Of a stretch of 16,840 bases of DNA, positions 8,832-14,949 are shown piece after piece; position 1 is the first letter of the stretch; each line of letters opens with the position of its first letter. Below the pieces are notes generated by a model. It saw only the letters and a program-made list of their open reading frames with translations. It ran no database searches and was not told where the DNA came from. The translations under genes were made by a program, and so were the position numbers. Source of the stretch: Labilithrix sp. (GTDB lineage: Bacteria > Myxococcota > Polyangia > Polyangiales > Polyangiaceae); the NCBI GenBank assembly GCA_028287035.1, contig JAQBQL010000102.1, positions 1-16,840 of the forward strand, read 5' to 3'.

Positions 8832-10528
8832 ACGGAAGCTCGCTTCGATCGCTCCTCGCGACGCTGGCTCTCACCGGCATCGTCGCGACGCTGCCCTCGT
8901 GCTCCGACGGGTTCGGGCGGGTGAAGGGCGGGCCGCACCTGGCGGTCACGCTCGCCGCCGGAACGAACACCGGCTCGCCGGTGGCGCCGCGCACACTGCA
9001 GGTCGGGACGCCCGTCCCGTTCCGCGCCAAGGTGACCGCGTACGACGCGAACAACCAGGTCGACTCGACCTTCAATCGCTACGTGCGCATCTCGGCCAAG
9101 CCGGGGGCGGTGTCCTCCTTCACGGGCGACGACGTCGAGGGACGCAACGTCCTCCTTCGCAACGGCGAGTCGGTCGAGTTCGAGGTCTCCCTCCTGAACG
9201 CGTACGGCACGGCCTACCTCGTCGCCGACGATCTCGGGTACGTCCCCGCCGACCCGCTGCGCGATCCGCCGCCCTCGTGCTCGAACGGCATCGACGACGA
9301 CGGCGACGGCGTCATCGACTTCCCGGCCGACACGGGCTGCGCCTTCGCGAACGACGACAGCGAGGAGAGCGGCACGTACTCCGAGGGGATCAGCGCGCCG
9401 ATCTTCTTCGCGCTGCCCCGCATCGCGGACGTGCGCGGTCTGCTCTGCGATCCCATGCTCGGCTGCAGCGGCAACGGGCGTACGCCGTTCCCGCGCGAGC
9501 AGGTCCAGCTGGCGACCGGCTACAACGAGGCGACGACGACCTACGCGTACGACACGATCGTGACGCGCCTCTCGTCGGACGGCTTCTACGTGACCGACCT
9601 CGGCGACAAGCGCGGCGGCTTCAACAGCGTCTTCTCGTTCAACTTCAACGCGCCCCCGCGGATGCGCGTGTGCGACCGGATGAAGACCTTCGGTGGCACA
9701 CCGAGCGAGTTCTTCGGCTTCACGCAGATCTCGTATCCGACGTGGACGCTCGAGGAGTGGGACCCCGCGCGCCGGCCGTGCCTCGTGCCGGCGCCCGAGC
9801 GCCTCACGCCGAGCGTCATCACGGACACCACGCAGCTCCTCGTTCGCACCGCGAACCTGCTGCGCGTCGAGACGACACCGGACGGTGCCCAGAAGGTGCG
9901 CGTCACGCCTCACTTCGGCCCCGCCGACGTCGCGAAGACCGCCAGCGGCGCCTACGTGGCGACGAACGACGCGTCGAACTGCGACTTCGACCACAACGGC
10001 AAGATCAACTCCTTCGTGAAGGGGGAGCCCGAGGGCGACTGCTCGACCGCCTGCACCGCCGATCCCGAGTGCACCGAGTACTCGAACTACCTCGCGCGCA
10101 GCACGTTCCGGCTCACCGTCACCGACTCGAACAACCGCAGCGCGGCCATCCAGGCCGATGCGTCGGCGTCGGCCAGCTTCGACGCGCTCGCCCTGAAGGG
10201 CGTGACGCTGCGCTCCTTCACCGGGACGATGAGCTTCTTCTCGGGCGGCGCGCAGTACACGCTCGAGGCGCGCTGCAACGACGACATCGTGCTCGACCTG
10301 AAGTCCGGCCCGTTCCTCGAGGACTTCGCTTGCCAGACCGACGCCGACTGCACGACGGACCGCGGCCTGCCGAAGGCGTTCACGTGCACCCAGCTCTCCG
10401 ATCCGCGCGGTGGCAAGGCCTGTCGGCGCGTGCTGCCGCCTGCCGTCGAAGGCGGCTTGCCCTCGTACGACCCCCCGCCTCTCGCGTGCGTGTTCCCGCG
10501 CACCATTGCCGAACAAAACCCGCAGTAA
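8828..10528 (+). CDS. Secreted Cys-containing lipoprotein of unknown function
   Basis: I do not recognise a named family. The 566-residue protein begins with a signal sequence and lipobox, TLPSC, with Cys25 as the lipidation site. Residues about 35-140 look like an all-beta, Ig-like domain. A calcium-loop motif NGIDDDGDGVIDF lies between Cys151 and Cys171, of a type common in myxobacterial surface proteins. C-x2-D-x2-C modules occur at 409-415 (CTADPEC) and 502-508 (CQTDADC), the same module as in the upstream nucleotidase. Near 455-490, VTLRSFTGTMSFFSGGAQY followed by TLEARC may form another small beta domain. Its ATG overlaps the nucleotidase stop, so the two are almost certainly co-translated and probably work together at the cell envelope. 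Confidence 0.85.
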   Translation: MNGSSLRSLLATLALTGIVATLPSCSDGFGRVKGGPHLAVTLAAGTNTGSPVAPRTLQVGTPVPFRAKVTAYDANNQVDSTFNRYVRISAKPGAVSSFTGDDVEGRNVLLRNGESVEFEVSLLNAYGTAYLVADDLGYVPADPLRDPPPSCSNGIDDDGDGVIDFPADTGCAFANDDSEESGTYSEGISAPIFFALPRIADVRGLLCDPMLGCSGNGRTPFPREQVQLATGYNEATTTYAYDTIVTRLSSDGFYVTDLGDKRGGFNSVFSFNFNAPPRMRVCDRMKTFGGTPSEFFGFTQISYPTWTLEEWDPARRPCLVPAPERLTPSVITDTTQLLVRTANLLRVETTPDGAQKVRVTPHFGPADVAKTASGAYVATNDASNCDFDHNGKINSFVKGEPEGDCSTACTADPECTEYSNYLARSTFRLTVTDSNNRSAAIQADASASASFDALALKGVTLRSFTGTMSFFSGGAQYTLEARCNDDIVLDLKSGPFLEDFACQTDADCTTDRGLPKAFTCTQLSDPRGGKACRRVLPPAVEGGLPSYDPPPLACVFPRTIAEQNPQ

Positions 10529-10533
10529 TCGAT

Positions 10534-10537
10534 GGAG
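10534..10537 (+). promoter_or_regulatory. Ribosome binding site choosing between two starts of the outer-membrane protein gene
   Basis: GGAG lies 9 bases before the ATG at 10547, a good spacing. The in-frame ATG at 10532 overlaps this motif and has nothing similar upstream. I therefore favour 10547, though re-initiation at 10532, three bases after the previous stop, remains possible. Confidence 0.55.
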
Positions 10538-10546
10538 CTCCGCTCG

Positions 10547-12469
10547 ATGCGCTCGTTCTCCCACCGTCCCCGGCAGCTCGCCGTCCGCTTCGTCGGGCTC
10601 CTCCTCACGCCGGCGCTCGCGTCCGCGGCGCTGCTCGCACTGCCGCGTGAGGCGCGCGCGCAGACCGCGACGCAGCCCGCGCCCACCACCGCGACGCAGC
10701 CGTCGGGGACCGGCGCTGGAACCGGAACAGGAACCGGCGCTGCGCCCGCCACGGGCGGCGTGCAGTTCGGGACCGGAACCGCGCCCAGCGCGACGGGCAC
10801 CGTGACGCCGACCACCGACGTCGGCGCGCCGACCACGTCGCCGAGCGCGCCGACGGTCGGCATGCAGCCCGCCACCGCTGCTCCGGCCGCGACCATCGAT
10901 CCGGCCGTCGACAACACCGGCACCGCCGGCGCGCGTGCCGCGGGCACCCCGCCGGCCGGCGTCGAGGGACGCGGCTTCATGGACACGCGTCTCACCTGGA
11001 CCTTCGGTGACGACGACTTCCTCCACAAGACCGGCGAGCTCATCCCCCTCTCGCCGACCTTCGGCGTCGGCGATCGCTCGCAGTACCGCCTCTTCTTCGA
11101 CAACCTGAACTCGCGCTTCTCGGGCCGCGAGAACATCACGCACCTCGTGATGTACAAGAAGCTGCCGGCGTTCATCGACAAGCTCACGACCGAGGCGGCG
11201 CTCGTCATGCGCTTCGACCTCGCGCAGCTCGCGTCGAACTCGAACAACCTCAACTCGGCGATCTACGACTCGGGCTCGTATCTCCGCCTGCACTACCAGA
11301 CGGGCGCCACCGAGAAGGAAGGCCTCTCGGCGGTCTTCTTCCCGCTCGACACCGACCGCTTCCGGCTCGGCTACCTCTACGACCTGTCGTGGGGTGGTAC
11401 CGCGTCGTCGATCAACCAGTCGATCTTCCCGCGCCTCCAGGGCGCCGCGCCGGGCCTCAAGGTCCAGTACGACGCGAAGCGCTTCTACGTCTTCGGCGGC
11501 TTCAAGACCGCGTCGATCGTGCAGCCGCAGCAGGTCCTCTCGCCGGGCGGCGAGAACGACGTCGAGACCGTCCGCGTGGGCGAGACGAACTTCGGCTTCC
11601 TCGCGGGCGCAGGCGCCGATCCGATCGACAACCTCCACCTCGATCTCGGGGCCGGCTACTTCCAGCAGGGCAAGTTCGACCTCGAGGACGTTCGCGGCAA
11701 GAACGTCTACACGTACGGCGGCTCGGGCCGCGTCGTGTTCCACCACAACATGCCGGTGCCGCAGTCGGTCGACTTCCTCCTCTACCGGAACGACCCGAAC
11801 AAGCCGCTCATCCTCTTCAAGCCCGAGCAGTACGACGAGAAGCAGTTCGCGTTCAGCATCAGCGCCGAGCTCGACTACCTCGAGCAGCACCTGAAGGACT
11901 TCGACGTCGCGGGCGCGACCTCGGACCAGGCAGCGCGCGGCGCGGCCATCCAGGGCGTCGTGAAGGCGGGCTACCTGCGCTTCAGCGCGACGGGCATCTA
12001 CCGCGAGCTGAACTTCGTGGTGCGGAACGTCCCCGGGTTCATCCCGTTCGAGACCCTGCCCGGCAGCGCGAAGACGGATCCCGAGCTGTTCGGGTCGATC
12101 GCTGCAGACTACAACATCCCGAGCCTGCACCTCACCCCGGGCATCGGCGGCGGCGTCCAGCTGCCCTCGACGTTCCGGAGCGAGTTCACGGACGGCGGCG
12201 TGCCTGCGCAGCGCGTGATCGTCGTCCGCCAGCAGGGCGACGAGTCGATCCTTCCGTACAACAAGGACCGCACCGCGATCGTGCAGGCGCGCCTCGCCCT
12301 GCGCTGGGACATCTCGGAGATGTTCGCGGCGGTCGGCTGGGTGCAGCTGATCCGCGACAACAACGGCACGCTCGTGGTGCGCGATCCGACGGAAGGCACG
12401 GCGTCGCTCCGCGTGTTCCAGAGCCCGAACCGGGTGGGAGCGTCGGTCGCTGTGCAGGCGCGCTTCTGA
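10547..12469 (+). CDS. Probable outer-membrane beta-barrel protein with low-complexity N-terminal linker
   Basis: No named family recognised. From the ATG at 10547 the protein has 640 residues (645 if the ATG at 10532 is used). A signal peptide fits cleavage after Ala38 (EARA, then Q). Residues about 39-140 are a Thr/Pro/Gly/Ala-rich linker that includes a GTGTGTG run. From about 143 the sequence is beta-rich with alternating polar and hydrophobic residues and repeated aromatic or Gly turns (YLRLHYQTG, RFRLGYLYDLSWGG, VYTYGGSGRVVF). It ends VAVQARF, a terminal Phe as expected for a Bam-assembled barrel. A predicted soluble or helical stretch, ELDYLEQHLKDFDVAG, interrupts the strands. It is the last gene of the three-gene + strand operon and probably lies beneath or beside the two lipoproteins. 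It could be a porin or an anchoring barrel. Confidence 0.8.
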   Translation: MRSFSHRPRQLAVRFVGLLLTPALASAALLALPREARAQTATQPAPTTATQPSGTGAGTGTGTGAAPATGGVQFGTGTAPSATGTVTPTTDVGAPTTSPSAPTVGMQPATAAPAATIDPAVDNTGTAGARAAGTPPAGVEGRGFMDTRLTWTFGDDDFLHKTGELIPLSPTFGVGDRSQYRLFFDNLNSRFSGRENITHLVMYKKLPAFIDKLTTEAALVMRFDLAQLASNSNNLNSAIYDSGSYLRLHYQTGATEKEGLSAVFFPLDTDRFRLGYLYDLSWGGTASSINQSIFPRLQGAAPGLKVQYDAKRFYVFGGFKTASIVQPQQVLSPGGENDVETVRVGETNFGFLAGAGADPIDNLHLDLGAGYFQQGKFDLEDVRGKNVYTYGGSGRVVFHHNMPVPQSVDFLLYRNDPNKPLILFKPEQYDEKQFAFSISAELDYLEQHLKDFDVAGATSDQAARGAAIQGVVKAGYLRFSATGIYRELNFVVRNVPGFIPFETLPGSAKTDPELFGSIAADYNIPSLHLTPGIGGGVQLPSTFRSEFTDGGVPAQRVIVVRQQGDESILPYNKDRTAIVQARLALRWDISEMFAAVGWVQLIRDNNGTLVVRDPTEGTASLRVFQSPNRVGASVAVQARF

Positions 12470-12500
12470 AGGAAAGACGCCAGGCTGGGGATCGAGAAAG

Positions 12501-12532
12501 CGCCAGGACGCCAAGGCGCCAAGACGCCAAGG
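12501..12532. repeat. Four tandem 8-bp repeats of cgccaagg type
   Basis: The units are cgccagga, cgccaagg, cgccaaga and cgccaagg, differing only in purine or A/G positions. A fifth, diverged unit (cgccaggc) lies at 12478-12485. Strings of this kind occur between genes in many unrelated high-GC genomes, to my recollection. Unit length is not a multiple of three, which fits a non-coding location. Confidence 0.8.
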
Positions 12533-12576
12533 GATCGAGGGGCGCGCGCTTCGCGCCACCTCTTACCGTCCTGGCG
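12501..12576. terminator. Inverted repeat with inner hairpin between convergent genes
   Basis: cgccaggacg (12501-12510) and cgtcctggcg (12567-12576) are perfect 10-base reverse complements. Inside, ggcgcg (12541-12546) pairs with cgcgcc (12552-12557) around a 5-base loop. The right arm ends one base before the kinase stop codon region. No T tract follows on either strand, so a termination role is inferred from position only. Confidence 0.4.
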
Positions 12577-12577
12577 T

Positions 12578-14287
12578 TTACCTGAGGCGGCGGATCAGGG
12601 GGGCGGCGCCGCCCAGGACGAAGGCGGCGACGATGCTCACGGCGAAGAGCAGGAGATCCCATACGCCGCTCGCGAGGCTTCGTGAGCTGCGCATGAGGAC
12701 GGTCGCGATGATGCGCGTCGCGATCGAGAGCGCGCCGTAGCTGATCAGGGCGGCGGTCGCGGTGCGCTTCAGATCGCCCGCGAGCTGCAGGGCGCGGACG
12801 CTGTTCGGCCACACGACCTTCTTCACATGGAGCACGTAGAGGGCAGCGGGAGTCGCCGCCGCGAAGAGGCAGCCCACGACGAGGAGCACGCTTTCGGTGA
12901 GGGTCACCTCGCCATCGTGGAGGACCCGGACGAGGCCGGCGAGCGCTGCGGTCGCCCCGCCGACGAGCCACGCGCCGAGGACCGCGCTGGCGACCACGAT
13001 GGTCGGCCGGCTCATCTCCGCCATGCGCGCGGAGGGCACGGACTGGCTGCCGGAGGCCGACGGGTTGCCGAAGAGCGCCTTCGCGACGTCGAGCGCGCGG
13101 TCGGCGGGGTTCTCCTGGCCGCCCGGTGTCGGCACGACGAGCCCGGTGCCCGGGCCGTGCACGGCCAGCGCGCGCGAGCCGCCGAGGCTCTCCTCGAAGC
13201 TCGCGAGCGCGCGCTCCATGTCCGGCATGCTCGCGTACCGGTCGCTCGGCTCCTTCGCCATCGCCCGCTGCACGACGAGCTCGAGCGCCTCGGGGATGCG
13301 CGGGTCGATGGAGCGAGGCCGCGGCGGGTCCTGCGTCAGCACCATCGAGATGGTGGTCGTCGGATCGTCGGCGTCGAAGGGCCGCTTGCCGGTGAGCGCG
13401 TAGTAGAGCGTCGCGCCGGTCGAGTAGACGTCGGCGCGCAGGTCCACCGCAAGGCCGCGCGCCTGCTCGGGCGACATGTAGCTCGGGGTCCCCATGATGA
13501 AGCCCGTGCGCGTGAGGTGCGACCGCTCGCTGTCGCCCGACTTGCTGATCCCGAAATCGAGCACCTTCACCGCGACGGGCGCCGGCTCCCCGGCGTGCGC
13601 GGCGCCTGCCGGCGGATGCAGCACGAAGACGTTCTCGGGCTTCAGGTCGCGGTGGACGATGCCGCGCGCATGCGCCGCGGCGAGCGCCCGGCACACCTGC
13701 CGACCGATGTGCGCGACGACGCGCGGCTCGAGCGCGCCCTGCCGCGCCACGAGGTCAGCGAGCTCCTCTCCGTCGAGGAACTCGCCGACGAGATAGGGCG
13801 TCCCGTCGGGCAGGTGGTGGACGTCGAAGACGTCGACCACGTTGGGATGGGACAGCGAGCTCGCGCTCTCCGCCTCGCGCATGAAGCGCGCGACGATCTC
13901 GGCGTTCTTCGCGAGGTCACCGTGGAGGACCTTCGCCGCGAAGCGGCGCTCCTTGAGGCGCAGGTGCCGGGCCTCGTAGACCCGTCCCATCCCGCCCTCG
14001 CCGATGACGCGCACCACCTGGTAGCTCTCGCCGAGCAGCGCGCCGATGAGCGGGTCGGTCCCGTCGACCCGGGACTCGTCGACGAGGGGGCTCGCGTCCC
14101 GCGGGCAGACCAGGAAGTCCGACGGATAGAGCGTCGAGCAGGCGCTGCAGCGCCGCGTCAGGGGGGCGCCCGAAAGCACGGGCGGCGCCCCGGCGTGGAG
14201 CATCGTCGCCTGGTGGCGCTCGCCCTCGCCCACGGCCTCCCCGGGGGTGTCGGTCACGTCGTTCATGAGCGGCGTCGAGGGCGGCAT
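12578..14287 (-). CDS. Membrane-anchored Hanks-type Ser/Thr protein kinase with N-terminal Cys motif
   Basis: Numbered from the ATG at 14287 (569 residues). A short zinc-ribbon-like motif, [18 protein letters not shown], has Cys47, Cys50 and Cys61, a frequent prefix of myxobacterial kinases. The kinase domain (about 89-365) is complete: Gly loop GEGGMGRVY (96-104), Lys119, Glu138, catalytic HRDLKPEN (212-219) with Asp214, DFG (244-246) and GTPSYMSPE (266-274). A low-complexity linker (about 370-425) is followed by four predicted membrane helices (about 429-455, 462-488, 508-531, 543-564), leaving the kinase in the cytoplasm. No extracellular sensor domain is evident. Starts at 14266 (ATG) or 14314 (TTG) are possible; none has a good ribosome binding site. 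It is transcribed alone, divergently from rpsO, and converges on the envelope operon. Confidence 0.92.
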   Translation of the reverse strand: MPPSTPLMNDVTDTPGEAVGEGERHQATMLHAGAPPVLSGAPLTRRCSACSTLYPSDFLVCPRDASPLVDESRVDGTDPLIGALLGESYQVVRVIGEGGMGRVYEARHLRLKERRFAAKVLHGDLAKNAEIVARFMREAESASSLSHPNVVDVFDVHHLPDGTPYLVGEFLDGEELADLVARQGALEPRVVAHIGRQVCRALAAAHARGIVHRDLKPENVFVLHPPAGAAHAGEPAPVAVKVLDFGISKSGDSERSHLTRTGFIMGTPSYMSPEQARGLAVDLRADVYSTGATLYYALTGKRPFDADDPTTTISMVLTQDPPRPRSIDPRIPEALELVVQRAMAKEPSDRYASMPDMERALASFEESLGGSRALAVHGPGTGLVVPTPGGQENPADRALDVAKALFGNPSASGSQSVPSARMAEMSRPTIVVASAVLGAWLVGGATAALAGLVRVLHDGEVTLTESVLLVVGCLFAAATPAALYVLHVKKVVWPNSVRALQLAGDLKRTATAALISYGALSIATRIIATVLMRSSRSLASGVWDLLLFAVSIVAAFVLGGAAPLIRRLR

Positions 14288-14335
14288 GGCTCCGGCACGA
14301 GGAGAAGGGCACAAATCGTAGCGGAAAAGGCCCTG

Positions 14336-14363
14336 TTGACGTGGGAAATCACGCGCCTATACT
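14336..14363 (+). promoter_or_regulatory. Sigma-70-type promoter of rpsO-pnp
   Basis: TTGACG (14336-14341) and TATACT (14358-14363) are separated by 16 bases; each matches the consensus at five of six positions. Transcription would start near 14370. It is by far the best housekeeping promoter in the window, as expected for a ribosomal protein gene. Confidence 0.82.
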
Positions 14364-14369
14364 GCGCCG

Positions 14370-14464
14370 CTCTCGCAGCCACGCCACGGGGCTCGCTCCG
14401 GTCCGCTCTCCCGCGCTTGTGCGGGGATCGCTCTGGGGGTCGCCCTTTCACTGGAGTCTCCAGC
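14370..14464 (+). promoter_or_regulatory. rpsO 5' leader, candidate S15 autoregulatory RNA
   Basis: About 95 untranslated bases lie between the predicted start site and the rpsO ATG. A stem forms between cccgc (14410-14414) and gcggg (14421-14425). The ribosome binding site GGAG (14453-14456) lies inside the palindrome ctggag-t-ctccag (14451-14463), which can fold into a 5-bp hairpin hiding it. S15 represses its own translation through structured leaders in several bacterial groups, and these leaders differ between phyla. Structure is seen; regulation is inferred. Confidence 0.4.
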
Positions 14465-14734
14465 ATGCCGCTTCATACCGAGAAAAAGTCGGAGCTTATC
14501 GACAAGTTCCGCACCCACGAGACCGACACGGGCTCGCCCGAAGTGCAGATCGCCCTCCTCACCGAGCGCATCTCGTACCTCACCGAGCACTTCAAGACCC
14601 ACGCGAAGGATCACCACAGCCGTCGTGGTCTCCTCAAGATGGTCTCGAAGCGCCGCCGCCTTCTCGCCTACCTCAAGAAGTCCAGCCTCGATCGCTACCG
14701 GAAGACGGTCTCGGCGCTGAACCTCCGGAAGTAA
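14465..14734 (+). CDS. rpsO: 30S ribosomal protein S15
   Basis: The 89-residue protein has the exact family length and begins [15 protein letters not shown]. It continues with [34 protein letters not shown] and [11 protein letters not shown], the core of S15. S15 binds 16S rRNA at the central-domain three-way junction and nucleates platform assembly. GGAG at 14453-14456 lies 8 bases before the ATG. It has its own strong promoter and is followed by an intrinsic terminator and then pnp, the classical rpsO-pnp order. Nothing is unusual in the protein. Confidence 0.98.
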   Translation: MPLHTEKKSELIDKFRTHETDTGSPEVQIALLTERISYLTEHFKTHAKDHHSRRGLLKMVSKRRRLLAYLKKSSLDRYRKTVSALNLRK

Positions 14735-14743
14735 TCTCACCCT

Positions 14744-14785
14744 GAAGGGGATGGTCTCGCGCCATCCCCTTCTTGCTTTCTGTCT
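14744..14785 (+). terminator. Intrinsic terminator/attenuator between rpsO and pnp
   Basis: An 11-bp perfect stem pairs 14744-14754 (gaaggggatgg) with 14762-14772 (ccatccccttc) around a 7-base loop, followed by the T-rich ttgctttctgtct. It begins 9 bases after the rpsO stop. This is the clearest intrinsic terminator in the window. Because pnp follows with no strong promoter visible, it probably lets part of transcription through, giving more S15 than PNPase. Confidence 0.85.
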
Positions 14786-14827
14786 CTCCGGGCACGTCTC
14801 TATCCCCTGGCTCTTCGATTCACGCAT

Positions 14828-14862
14828 CCGAGCCGGCGTCGCACCCCGCGCGCCGCGCTCGG
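14828..14862 (+). promoter_or_regulatory. Possible hairpin in the pnp leader
   Basis: ccgagc (14828-14833) pairs with gctcgg (14857-14862), and ggcg (14835-14838) with cgcc (14851-14854), around a 12-base loop. In enterobacteria the pnp leader carries hairpins cut by RNase III for autoregulation. The parallel is positional only, and GC-rich DNA forms such stems by chance fairly easily. Confidence 0.3.
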
Positions 14863-14949
14863 GCCCGTGAACCGAGGACACAAGGGAACGAGCGGTCCGG
14901 CGTCGAGCTGCACGGACGCAGCGCACGCGCGCAAGGAGCGCTCATCCAC

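Larger units (their letters stand above)
12470..12577. other. Intergenic region between convergent operons
   Basis: The + strand envelope operon and the - strand kinase gene point toward each other here. The interval holds tandem 8-bp units, a hairpin and a long inverted repeat, and no gene. It probably serves as a bidirectional transcription end. Confidence 0.6.

Noticed and set aside
8441..12559. Open reading frame of 1372 codons on the minus strand
   Set aside because: It lies opposite three well-supported + strand genes. Its composition (Arg, Ala, Val, His, Asp) is what the complement of G/C-ending codons produces, and no domain motif is visible.
14288..14314. TTG start adding nine residues to the kinase
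   Set aside because: Rare start codon without a ribosome binding site; the added residues are not part of a conserved domain.
14315..14320. TACGAT on the minus strand as a -10 element for the kinase gene
   Set aside because: It matches four of six positions but lacks a -35 element at 16-18 bases, so I could not support a promoter call.
14773..14804. Possible promoter for pnp (ttgctt ... tctatc)
   Set aside because: The spacing is 20 bases and the -10 match is weak; the T-rich stretch is better explained as the terminator tail.
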